From assembly GCA_023480885.1 (NCBI GenBank), contig JAMCWX010000007.1, forward strand, positions 1 through 55,154: a stretch of DNA of 55,154 nucleotides. Reading direction: 5' to 3'. The DNA comes from Chloroflexota bacterium (GTDB lineage Bacteria; Chloroflexota; UBA6077; FW602-bin22; JACPRP01). A model generated the notes under the pieces. That model saw only the letters and a program-made list of their open reading frames with translations, was not told the origin of the DNA and did not search any database. The position numbers were made by a program, and so were the translations under genes. Positions within the stretch are counted from its first letter, which is position 1. Each line of letters begins with the position of its first letter. Of the stretch, positions 23,691-33,875 are shown piece after piece.

Positions 23691-25304
23691 TCACCGCACC
23701 GCCGGACGAAACGACACAGCCTTGCCTTTCGACATCACGAAACTGCCGCCAAACGAGGCATCGTTCCTCGATCGGAAGTCATCCCTGACGTGGGCTCCGC
23801 GGCTTTCCTCTCGCATCAATGCCATTTGCAGATAACCCCTGCCCACGACCAGCAGGCTGTGTAACTCTGGCGAGGCGAACACAGCCTCTTCCCCATTCGC
23901 CGCCGACGCCAGATCTGCCTCCACCTGGTCGAGAATCTCCAACGAATCCTCCAGCTCCGCCTGGTCGCGGTGGGCCAGCACGCCCTGCAGTACCCAGATC
24001 ATCTCCCTCGTCGCTTCACGAATCCGGCCAGGACGCCTTCCAGTTGCCGGAATCATCTGTTGGCGCACAGCTTCTCGCAACAATGAATCAGGTGTCGCTT
24101 GCGCTCGCAGCGCAGCGTTTGCCCCAGCTACTTGCCCGAAGATGAGGCCCGTGGAGATGCCAGTGCCAAGTATTCTGCCTGCTCCCGTGAATCCTCCGCT
24201 GACCTCGCCCGCGGCGAACAGCCCTGGCACGGTCGTGGCAGCGCTCGGCGAGATAGCTACGCCTCCGAGGGAGAAATGGGCAGCGTGCGCTATCGGAACG
24301 TGGTCTCGGCACAGATCGACGCCATGTCGACTCAGGAAGCGATGCGTATGGGGGAAATGATCCTCGAAGCGCTGAAGGTTTTCGGGGCGCAATCTCCATA
24401 GCGCCGACGCCCCGCGTGGAAGCCTTCCCGCCTCCACAGGCTGCGTCACGAGTTCCTCGAACCGCGGATCGTTCACGATCTGACTCGCCGTGGGGCCGTA
24501 GAACTCTCCCATCTTGAGAGCCGAGCCCGAAAGCCCGTGGCACTTGCCTCGCACCAGCGCGACCAGCATTGGCGACTGAAACTCGAGATCTACTAGCTCA
24601 GCGCCCGCCTCGTATGCCAGGGCCATTCCGTCGCCAGTGTTGCCAGGCGGGTTCGTATGCAGGGCGAAGAGCCCACTCGCCCCACCCGTGGCAAGCACAA
24701 CAGCTTTGGCCGCTATCGTCATCGGCTGAAGGCTCGATCGATCGACGGCCATGCATCCTACCACCTGCCTTGCTGTTATGAGTAGCTTGACGGCTTGCGC
24801 CTTGTGAACGATAGTGACGTCCAACTGCCTTGCGCGCATTGCCAGGCGACGTGAGATGGCTTTGCCTGTGCCTCCACGACAGAAACACAGCCTGGGATGT
24901 CCGTGGCCCGCAGCGGAATACGCTTCAAGTTGGCGGTCGCTGCCAAGGGCGAACGGAACCCCAATCCCAGTCAGATACTGGAGCATCGGGAGCGATCGTT
25001 CGGCCACGAGCGCCAGGTGTCGCTCGCTGCCAAGGCCGAATGACGCTCCCAACAGATCTGAAAGGAATTGCTCAGCGCTATCCTCGGGATGAATCGGGGC
25101 TGCAAAGCCACTTCCGTTTCCCCCCTGCATCTCGAACGAAACATCGGAGAGCGCGGTTGCCGTCGACAACGTCGAGCCCTTCGCCAGCAAGAGGACCCGT
25201 GCATTCCTCTCCGCCGCGCTCACCGCTGCCGCCAGCCCCGCCGCGCCTCCGCCAAGAACGAGAACGTCGGCGCTCAGGGTTTCAGGCTGTACGTTCGGAA
25301 ACAT
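23691..25304 (-). CDS. FAD-dependent dehydrogenase, L-aspartate oxidase / fumarate reductase flavoprotein family
   Basis: 537 residues. A Rossmann FAD site is at the N-terminus (VLGGGAAGLAAA, 16-27). The family catalytic region has HFSLGGVAI, with the His and Gly pair seen in SdhA/NadB. GLFAAGEVSGGFTGAGRILG is the FAD-binding C-terminal block, and ESRGAHVRDDF provides the substrate Arg. The SHS-A-QGG flavinylation motif of SdhA is replaced by SDVSFEMQGG, so FAD is probably not covalent. nadA and nadC are absent, so NadB function is uncertain. It starts seven bases after the lipoprotein gene stop and probably forms a two-gene operon with it. Confidence 0.8.
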   Translation of the reverse strand: MFPNVQPETLSADVLVLGGGAAGLAAAVSAAERNARVLLLAKGSTLSTATALSDVSFEMQGGNGSGFAAPIHPEDSAEQFLSDLLGASFGLGSERHLALVAERSLPMLQYLTGIGVPFALGSDRQLEAYSAAGHGHPRLCFCRGGTGKAISRRLAMRARQLDVTIVHKAQAVKLLITARQVVGCMAVDRSSLQPMTIAAKAVVLATGGASGLFALHTNPPGNTGDGMALAYEAGAELVDLEFQSPMLVALVRGKCHGLSGSALKMGEFYGPTASQIVNDPRFEELVTQPVEAGRLPRGASALWRLRPENLQRFEDHFPHTHRFLSRHGVDLCRDHVPIAHAAHFSLGGVAISPSAATTVPGLFAAGEVSGGFTGAGRILGTGISTGLIFGQVAGANAALRAQATPDSLLREAVRQQMIPATGRRPGRIREATREMIWVLQGVLAHRDQAELEDSLEILDQVEADLASAANGEEAVFASPELHSLLVVGRGYLQMALMREESRGAHVRDDFRSRNDASFGGSFVMSKGKAVSFRPAVR

Positions 25305-25311
25305 GTTCCTG

Positions 25312-26472
25312 CTACTGACCTAGCTTCTGCGCCGCGAAACGGACGAACCGATCGTCCACCACTTTGTCAGTAGGCAGCGGCTCTGAATACGAAAGCAGTC
25401 CAGCTTGGATGAAAGCCTTCTGCATGTTCTGGTACGTCTCGACATCTGGCGCGAGATCCCGCCGATAATTGTAGGAAGGCATGTCCTTTAGCTGTTGGAC
25501 CTTTTGCTTGGTGTATTTGGAGAATATCTCAAGGTTCTTTGGATCGTAGAACTTATCGCCCTGAATATCGCGGGCTCCTTTGACCAGAGCTGCCATCAGT
25601 TTCTGGCCCAACTCGGGCTTCTCTCTCAGCAGTCTGGGACCGAAAACTACGCCGACGCCGCTGACGTGGGGCTTCAGATGCCCGAAGGCAGGGATTTCTG
25701 CCAACCCATCGTTTGCTATCTGAGTCGAGAATGGCGCCGGGGGTATGGCAGCGTCGATCGACTTGTTCTTGAAAGCCGCTATCATGTCAGGGAACGCCAT
25801 GTTAACCCCCTCGATGTCCTTCAGTGTCAGTCCTGCCGGCTGAAGTATCGCGGCCAGGTAATACGAAGAAGTAGCGCCGAGGCCGCCGGCTATGGCGATC
25901 TTCTTTCCCTTCAAGTCCGCCGGCCCCTTCACCGCGCCTCCCTTGAGAAGGTCGCTGCGAACCATAAGCGCCGAGGGGTCGCCTTTCTCCGGCGATTCCC
26001 CCATAGAGGCCACGATGCGGATGTCCAGCCCTCGGTTAACGGCGTTGAACGTGGCCGATGCGATCCCTGCCACTGCGGCGTCCAACTGGCCCGTGGCCAC
26101 AAAGGCCATCGCGTCCTGTCCCGCTGGCACCACGCTGAGATCGACGCCGATCCCTTCCTCCCGCAGGTAGCCGCGGTCTATGGCCACGTAAAGCGGCGCG
26201 AAAAGCGTCGATGGCGCGTGGGCTATCTTGAGCGTCGTCAGCCCCTGGCCTGTGCTAGAGCCGGATGTTGGCGACACGGCTGGCCGAGGCGAGGACTGCG
26301 CTGCCGAAGGTGCCGATGTTGCGGGTGTGGCCGGGGCAACGGGCGCCTTGGGCGCCGCTGCGGGCGAAGCAGGGGTAGGAGACTGAGCGGCTGGTTGCGC
26401 ACAGCCCATGCTGAACGCCAACCAGGTGAGCAGTGAAAGACTGATCGCATATTGGAGCAACTTGCTTCTCAT
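25312..26472 (-). CDS. NMT1/SsuA-type substrate-binding lipoprotein
   Basis: 386 residues. A lipoprotein signal with lipobox LAFSMGC (Cys24) is followed by an Ala/Pro/Ser linker to about residue 75. The NMT1/THI5-like binding fold follows (LKIAHAPSTLFAPLYVAIDRGYLREEGI). Such proteins bring small organic ligands (sulfonates, pyrimidines, aromatic acids) to ABC permeases. No permease or ATPase gene is nearby, and the partner gene is a flavoprotein. Start ATG at 26472 with GGGAGG about 11 bases upstream. Confidence 0.88.
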   Translation of the reverse strand: MRSKLLQYAISLSLLTWLAFSMGCAQPAAQSPTPASPAAAPKAPVAPATPATSAPSAAQSSPRPAVSPTSGSSTGQGLTTLKIAHAPSTLFAPLYVAIDRGYLREEGIGVDLSVVPAGQDAMAFVATGQLDAAVAGIASATFNAVNRGLDIRIVASMGESPEKGDPSALMVRSDLLKGGAVKGPADLKGKKIAIAGGLGATSSYYLAAILQPAGLTLKDIEGVNMAFPDMIAAFKNKSIDAAIPPAPFSTQIANDGLAEIPAFGHLKPHVSGVGVVFGPRLLREKPELGQKLMAALVKGARDIQGDKFYDPKNLEIFSKYTKQKVQQLKDMPSYNYRRDLAPDVETYQNMQKAFIQAGLLSYSEPLPTDKVVDDRFVRFAAQKLGQ

Positions 26473-26506
26473 CGATAACCACGACCTCCCAGCTTAAGTT
26501 GCGCCT

Positions 26507-26535
26507 ATTCTATATCTAATGGGGTTAAGTTGCAA
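26507..26535 (-). promoter_or_regulatory. Promoter of the lipoprotein-flavoprotein operon
   Basis: On the minus strand TTGCAA (26530-26535) and TAGAAT (26507-26512) are 17 bases apart. TTAAGTTGC occurs twice in direct orientation, at 26495-26503 and 26525-26533, 30 bases apart, flanking the -10 and overlapping the -35, and could be an operator. It is divergent from the promoter at 26550. Confidence 0.55.
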
Positions 26536-26549
26536 CTCGGCGGCGACAT

Positions 26550-26578
26550 TTGACAGACCGGACCTCTCGTGCTATCCT
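26550..26578 (+). promoter_or_regulatory. Promoter for the structured leader / small RNA
   Basis: TTGACA at 26550-26555, a 17-base spacer and TATCCT at 26573-26578. The predicted start is near 26585, about 183 bases before the next gene. Confidence 0.6.
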
Positions 26579-26584
26579 TAACTT

Positions 26585-26746
26585 GTGCAAGCCCGCCTGG
26601 CGCTTCTCGCGGGACTTGGCCTGTTCGCGCCGTCGGCGCAAGCTCTCTGCAAACCGTCGAAGTGCTGTCTGGGGGCTGAGGAAGTTGTGGTTCAGGATGG
26701 GCGCTGTCAAAGCTCATTCGCCAAGAGCTAACAGGCCCCTTTTTTC
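26585..26746 (+). ncRNA. Candidate structured leader (attenuator/riboswitch) or small RNA
   Basis: About 160 bases run from a good promoter to an intrinsic terminator. Hairpins visible are AAGCCCGC/GCGGGACTT (26588-26617 region), GCGCC-GTC-GGCGC (around 26628-26640), CTGA/TCAG (around 26676-26694) and the terminator. GGGGGCTG at 26671-26678 could pair with CAGGCCCC (26732-26739) in place of the terminator stem, as an anti-terminator would. The next ATG is only 22 bases after the T-run, so the glycosyltransferase gene is probably read through this RNA. I match it to no known riboswitch class. Confidence 0.5.
26699..26745 (+). terminator. Intrinsic terminator upstream of the glycosyltransferase gene
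   Basis: GGGCGCTGT and AGCTC (26699-26715) pair with GAGCT and ACAGGCCCC (26725-26739) with small bulges, followed by six T (26740-26745). Confidence 0.65.
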
Positions 26747-26767
26747 TGCTCGGATAGAGGCTCTGAG

Positions 26768-28036
26768 ATGTGTATGGAATCGGCTATCCCCGACGACGCG
26801 CGTCGGCAACTAGACCAGATCTGTCTCGCCGATGTGGTCGTCGGCATACCGAGCTTCAATAACGGCGATACTATTGGACACGTGGTTCGCACCGTCGCCG
26901 AAGGCGTGGTCAAGCACTTCCCCGATCTCAGGCCCGTGATCGTCAATTCCGATGGCGGCTCATCCGACGATACCCGCCACGTCGTCCTCGAGACTGAGGT
27001 TCCCTCGCCTGTCGAGAAGGTCTCTTTCGCTTACCAGGGCATCCCAGGCAAGGGCAGCGCCCTGCGAGCTGTTTTCGAGGCCGCCAATCGTTTGGGAGCC
27101 CAGGCGTGCATCGTCGTCGATTCCGACCTGCGCAGCATTACCCCGGAATGGATCGAGTTGCTCGCCGCGCCTATCGTCAACGAGGGCTATGACTTCGTCG
27201 CTCCTCTTTATCTTCGCCACAAGCACGATGGTACGATCACCAACAACATCGCCTACCCGGTGACGAGAGCCCTTTACGGACAGCGCATCCGCCAGCCTAT
27301 CGGCGGCGATTTCGGCGTGAGCACCGAACTGTCCGCCAGGTATCTCGCCAGCGACGTGTGGCATAGTGACGTCGCACGCTTCGGGATCGACATATTCATG
27401 ACCACGGTCGCCATCAACGAAGGCTTCAATATCTGCCAGTCGAGGCTCGGCGCGAAGATTCACGACGTAAAGGACCCGGCCGCGACGCTGGGCCCTATGT
27501 TTGTTCAAGTCGTGGGCACGCTTTTTGCTCTGATGGAAACATACGCCGCCAGGTGGCAGGCGATTGAGGGCAGCCAACCCACCCCTGTATACGGGAAGCT
27601 CGAAGCGATCGAGCCAGAGCCCGTCGCCGTCACCCTGCGAGCGATGGTCGACAAGTTTCGAGCCGGAGCGCAGCGGTTGTACCCGCTCTGGGGCAGGGTT
27701 CTTGCCCCCGAGGTCTTCGACGAGGTGATGAACCTGATAAAGCTCGGCTACGACGAGTTCTTCTTCCCGATTGACCTCTGGGCGCGCGTGGTCTACGATT
27801 TCGCGGCTTCGTATCATCACGCCCGCAGCCTGGGGGTGGAACGAAACGAGGTCGTCGAGGGACTGTCGCCCCTCTATTATGGCCGCACCGCCGCCATGGT
27901 TGCCGACGCGCGCGACATGAACACGTTGCAGTTCGAGCAGTCGATCGTCGAGAGTCAGGCCCAGACTTTCGAGGCTCGCAAGCCCTATTTGCTCGAACGC
28001 TGGCAGGAGGTCGATCAGTGCTTTGGGGGCCAGTAA
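26768..28036 (+). CDS. Glycosyltransferase, GT-A fold, GT81/GT78-like
   Basis: 422 residues. The nucleotide-sugar site is GIPSFNNGDTI (26-36), GKGSALR (94-100) and the metal-binding DSD at 118-120. PIGGDFGVS and GIDIFMTTVAI resemble enzymes that glycosylate glycerate or phosphoglycerate (glucosyl-3-phosphoglycerate or mannosylglycerate synthases), which make compatible solutes or methylglucose polysaccharides. A long helical C-terminal part follows residue 280. No phosphatase partner is adjacent, so the acceptor is uncertain. Start ATG at 26768 with GAGG at 26757-26760. Its position just behind a terminator suggests attenuation control. Confidence 0.75.
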   Translation: MCMESAIPDDARRQLDQICLADVVVGIPSFNNGDTIGHVVRTVAEGVVKHFPDLRPVIVNSDGGSSDDTRHVVLETEVPSPVEKVSFAYQGIPGKGSALRAVFEAANRLGAQACIVVDSDLRSITPEWIELLAAPIVNEGYDFVAPLYLRHKHDGTITNNIAYPVTRALYGQRIRQPIGGDFGVSTELSARYLASDVWHSDVARFGIDIFMTTVAINEGFNICQSRLGAKIHDVKDPAATLGPMFVQVVGTLFALMETYAARWQAIEGSQPTPVYGKLEAIEPEPVAVTLRAMVDKFRAGAQRLYPLWGRVLAPEVFDEVMNLIKLGYDEFFFPIDLWARVVYDFAASYHHARSLGVERNEVVEGLSPLYYGRTAAMVADARDMNTLQFEQSIVESQAQTFEARKPYLLERWQEVDQCFGGQ

Positions 28037-28041
28037 GTTTA

Positions 28042-28050
28042 TGATATAAT
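28042..28050 (+). promoter_or_regulatory. Extended -10 promoter of the acyl-CoA synthetase gene
   Basis: TGATATAAT is a perfect extended -10 (TG-N-TATAAT); the -35 region has only TTGGGG at 28023-28028. The predicted start lies about 13 bases before the ATG. Confidence 0.55.
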
Positions 28051-28069
28051 TCCTTAGGTCGGTTAAGCT

Positions 28070-30220
28070 ATGGCTCATAGAGTTCCAGTACTTGCAGAGA
28101 AAGAGAAAACAAGGCTTGCCCTGGAGGCGCTTTTCTCGCCAGAATCTGTCGCGGTCGTCGGCGCTTCCGGAAATCCTGAAAAGCTAGGCCACGTCGTGCT
28201 GAAGAATATCGTCGAAGGTGGCTATCAAGGCCAGGTCTATCCCGTCAATCCTCTAGCGGATGTCGTGCTTGGGCTGCGCTGCTATCCTTCGGTCAGCGCT
28301 GTGCCCGGCCCCGTGGATGTCGCGGTGGTAGTCGTTCCCCGTGATGCGGTCGCTGAGGTGATTCAAGACTGTGTCGACAAAGCGGTAAAGGCTGCGGTCG
28401 TGATCACCGCTGGCTTCCGTGAGATCGGTCCTGAAGGCGTGAAGGCCGAGAAAGAGATCGTGCGCATCGCCAAAGAGGGTGGACTCCGGCTTCTTGGCCC
28501 TAACTGTCTCGGCCACATCGACACCCACAGCCGCCTCAACGCGACCTTTGCGGCCGGGATGCCGCTGACGGGTAACATCTCCTTCATTTCGCAGTCCGGC
28601 GCCCTCTTCAGCGCTATCCTCGACATGGCCGACAGTGAACGCGTCGGCTTCGCCAAATTCGTCAGCCTGGGCAACAAAGCTGATATCAACGAGATCGACT
28701 TGCTCGACTCCTGGCGTGAAGACGAACTTTCAAATGTCGTCATCGCCTACCTCGAAGGCATTAGCGAAGGCCACAGGTTCATTGCGGTCGCTCGCGATCT
28801 GACCAAGGCCAAGCCATTGATCGTCCTCAAGTCGGGCGTCACGTCCGAAGGCTCTCGCGCGGTGTCTTCCCACACCGGCACCCTGGCCGGCTCTGATGCC
28901 GCCTACTCTGCCGCTTTCAAACAAACTGGCGCGATCAGGGTCAATACGCTGGAGACGATGTTCGATTTCGCCATCGCCTTCGCCTATCAGCCCTTGCCCA
29001 AAGGCAAGCGCCTTGCCATCGTGACCAACGCTGGCGGTCCAGGCATCATGGCCACCGACGCCTGCGGGAAGGCCGGGGTCGACCTGGCTCACTTCCAGCC
29101 AGGGACGATCGATGCGCTGCGCAGCAAGCTGCCGCCAACGGCGAGCGTCTATAATCCTGTCGACGTTATCGGCGATGCCGGTCCCGAGAGATACCAGGTC
29201 GCCATCGAAGCCGTTCTCAAAGACGCTAACGTCGATGGACTCCTGGTGCTTCTCACGCCCCAGCGGCTGACGGATGCGGTCAGGACCGCGAACGTGGTCA
29301 TCAACGCGGCTAAGAAGACCCGCAAGACGGTGCTCACAAGCTTTATGGGCACGGCGTCGGTGAAAGCCGGCGTGGACAGGCTGCGAGAGGCGAAGATACC
29401 CAACTATCCGTTCCCCGAGCAGGGAGTGGCCGCCTTTAGCGCCATGAACCAGCAGCGGGAATGGATGTTGCGACCTGGGGAGAAGGTCAAGAGCTTCCGC
29501 GTCAACAGAGCCGCGGTGCGGGAGGTCATCAAGCGCGTGCGCGACAGCGGTCGAGATACCCTCGGCGATATCGAGGCGCGGGAAGTTGTCGAGGCTTACG
29601 GACTCCGTCCGCCCCGATCAGCGCTGGCTCGTTCGACCGACGAGGCCGTTGCCCTGGCTCAGGAAATCGGACTGCCCGTGGCCATGAAGATAGTCTCGCC
29701 CGATATCCTGCACAAATCCGACGTCGGCGGCGTCAAGCTGGGCGTCAGCACCATCGATGAAGTTCGCGCAGCCGATCAGGCTATTATGCGCAACGCCCGT
29801 CGATACGCTCCCGGCGCGCGGCTATGGGGCGTGGCCCTCCAGGAGATGGTCTTGCCTGGCAAGGAGACCATCGTCGGCGTGAGCCTCGATCCCCAGTTCG
29901 GCCATTTGCTCGCCTTCGGACTTGGGGGCATCTACGTCGAGGTGCTTAAGGATATCGCCTTCCGCGTGGCGCCGATCACGCCGCGTGAGGCCGACCAAAT
30001 GGTCAAAGAGATTCGCTCGTATTTATTGTTGAAAGGCGTTCGCCGCGAGAAACCCGCCGACGTCGACGCCATCGTCGATGCCCTGCTGCGGGTCTCGCAG
30101 TTGGTCACCGACTTTCCGGAAATCATTGAGATGGACATTAATCCCTTGGTCGTTCACGAAGAGGGACAGGGTGCCACCGCCGTCGACGTCCGAATCGGCC
30201 TCTCGACCGTGGCTGCCTGA
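28070..30220 (+). CDS. ADP-forming acyl-CoA synthetase (acetate--CoA ligase), fused alpha-beta type
   Basis: 716 residues. The N-terminal CoA-binding and ligase domains show GASGNPEKLGHVVLKN, NCLGHIDTHS, SQSGALFSAILD and SSHTGTLAGSDAAY, the last with the phosphohistidine-loop His. The C-terminal ATP-grasp half (from about 480) has GLPVAMKIVSPDILHKSDVGGV and MDINPLVV. The family converts acyl-CoA, ADP and phosphate to acid, CoA and ATP, giving substrate-level phosphorylation in fermenters, and can run in reverse. Acetyl-CoA is the likely but unproven substrate. The next gene is a phosphotransacetylase-like regulator or enzyme. Confidence 0.9.
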   Translation: MAHRVPVLAEKEKTRLALEALFSPESVAVVGASGNPEKLGHVVLKNIVEGGYQGQVYPVNPLADVVLGLRCYPSVSAVPGPVDVAVVVVPRDAVAEVIQDCVDKAVKAAVVITAGFREIGPEGVKAEKEIVRIAKEGGLRLLGPNCLGHIDTHSRLNATFAAGMPLTGNISFISQSGALFSAILDMADSERVGFAKFVSLGNKADINEIDLLDSWREDELSNVVIAYLEGISEGHRFIAVARDLTKAKPLIVLKSGVTSEGSRAVSSHTGTLAGSDAAYSAAFKQTGAIRVNTLETMFDFAIAFAYQPLPKGKRLAIVTNAGGPGIMATDACGKAGVDLAHFQPGTIDALRSKLPPTASVYNPVDVIGDAGPERYQVAIEAVLKDANVDGLLVLLTPQRLTDAVRTANVVINAAKKTRKTVLTSFMGTASVKAGVDRLREAKIPNYPFPEQGVAAFSAMNQQREWMLRPGEKVKSFRVNRAAVREVIKRVRDSGRDTLGDIEAREVVEAYGLRPPRSALARSTDEAVALAQEIGLPVAMKIVSPDILHKSDVGGVKLGVSTIDEVRAADQAIMRNARRYAPGARLWGVALQEMVLPGKETIVGVSLDPQFGHLLAFGLGGIYVEVLKDIAFRVAPITPREADQMVKEIRSYLLLKGVRREKPADVDAIVDALLRVSQLVTDFPEIIEMDINPLVVHEEGQGATAVDVRIGLSTVAA

Positions 30221-30263
30221 GGATGTTTCTGCGTGATGACGATTTGCTACCAATTCGGACAAC

Positions 30264-30328
30264 GGGCGCGATTCATCGCGCCCCTACCTGGTGGAACGGT
30301 ATTTGTAGGGGCGCAATTCATTGCGCCC
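30264..30328. repeat. Double hairpin repeat with TTCA loops
   Basis: Two perfect 8-base hairpins have the same loop: GGGCGCGA-TTCA-TCGCGCCC (30264-30283) and GGGCGCAA-TTCA-TTGCGCCC (30309-30328). Their inner flanks CGCCCCTAC (30279-30287) and GTAGGGGCG (30305-30313) form a further inverted repeat. A decayed third copy follows near 30342-30356. The 186-base gap between the acyl-CoA synthetase and the next gene holds nothing else. Confidence 0.65.
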
Positions 30329-30406
30329 TGGGCAAGACTGCGTACTTCATTGCGCATGTTTTTCACGAGGATGGGCATAGCCCTTACTTAAGGTGGTGAG
30401 GCCAGC

Positions 30407-31465
30407 ATGTCTGCACTATATGTGATTTCTCTGCAGCCCTACTCAGGCAAGACCGCCGTCTGTCTGGGTATTGGACTCGAGCTCAAGGCGCAGGGTGTTT
30501 CCGTCGGCTACATGAAGCCGATTGGAACGCTCGCTACGGAAGTCGGGGGCCAGGTGACTGACGAAGACGTCGTCTTCGTCCTCCGCACTCTCGACATCGA
30601 CGAGCCCTTCAATCTTGCCTGCCCACTCCTGAAGACTACAGGGTTGTTCGAGGCGCAAGTGCCAGGGGCGACGTCGAATGCCGACATCGTGCGCGCGGCT
30701 TTCGACAGGCTCGCGAAGGACGTTGATCTGATGATCCTGGAGGGAGGCGCAGACCTCGCCGACGGCTATTCCCTGGGCGTCCCCCAGACGCTGCTGGCCG
30801 AGCTCACACAGTCCAGGGTGATCGTGGTCGTCAAGTACCAGCCCGATCTGGCTATGGACGAAATCTTGATGGCCAAGGATGCTTTCGGCGAGCGCATGGT
30901 CGGCGTCATCGTCAACAGCGTGCCGCAGGATGCCTTGTCTGTGGTGAAAGAGCGATTCCCATCATTTCTGAATCGCAGCGGGCTGCAGCTCATTGGCGTC
31001 CTGCCTCTGGACAGGCTCCTGACGGCGATTCCCGTCCGCGAGCTAGCTCGACTTCTCAACGGCGATATCCTGTGCGCCGCGGATAAGCAAGATGAGCTGG
31101 TGGAGAACTTCAGCATCGGCGCCATGAACGTCGACACCGCGCTGAAGTACTTTCTGCGATCGGCGAACAAGGCCGTGATCACTGGTGGGGATCGTGCGGA
31201 TATTCAACTGGCTGCCCTGCAAACCTCGACCAAGTGTATAATTCTTACGGGTAACCTCTATCCTGATGCGATAATCCTTGGGAGGGCTACCGAGTTGGGC
31301 GTTCCGATGATACTTGTCAAGGCTGATACAATGACGACCGTGGCATCTGTCGAGCGCGCTCTCGGTCATATCCGCCTCACCAGCCCGCGTCAAATCAATC
31401 GTCTGGTCGAGATGGTCAAGGCTGACGTAAACATTTGCGACCTTCGGAGAATCCTCGAACTTTAA
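30407..31465 (+). CDS. BioD-like P-loop / DRTGG-domain protein (phosphotransacetylase N-terminal type)
   Basis: 352 residues. The N-terminal BioD-like ATPase domain has P-loop PYSGKTAV (about 12-19), MKPIGT and ILEGGADL. A DRTGG domain follows from about 215 to the end (NKAVITGGDRADIQLAAL). The same two domains form the N-terminus of long phosphate acetyltransferases, but the catalytic Pta domain is missing. It may sense nucleotides or acetyl metabolites; the function is not established. It lies between the ADP-forming acyl-CoA synthetase and enolase, 15 bases before eno, which suggests a link to acetate/energy metabolism. Confidence 0.82.
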   Translation: MSALYVISLQPYSGKTAVCLGIGLELKAQGVSVGYMKPIGTLATEVGGQVTDEDVVFVLRTLDIDEPFNLACPLLKTTGLFEAQVPGATSNADIVRAAFDRLAKDVDLMILEGGADLADGYSLGVPQTLLAELTQSRVIVVVKYQPDLAMDEILMAKDAFGERMVGVIVNSVPQDALSVVKERFPSFLNRSGLQLIGVLPLDRLLTAIPVRELARLLNGDILCAADKQDELVENFSIGAMNVDTALKYFLRSANKAVITGGDRADIQLAALQTSTKCIILTGNLYPDAIILGRATELGVPMILVKADTMTTVASVERALGHIRLTSPRQINRLVEMVKADVNICDLRRILEL

Positions 31466-33860
<2,395 letters not shown>

Positions 33861-33875
33861 CCTGCGGGGTGAATT

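Noticed and set aside
25495-26436. 313-codon plus-strand frame opposite the lipoprotein
   Set aside because: Arg/Cys/Gly-rich shadow of the Ala/Pro linker; no family resemblance.
26525-26710. 61-codon basic protein antisense to the structured leader
   Set aside because: The promoter and T-run terminator both point to plus-strand transcription; no ribosome-binding site on the minus strand.
26960-28078. 372-codon minus-strand frame opposite the GT81-like gene
   Set aside because: Shadow of the glycosyltransferase, whose motifs are clear on the plus strand.
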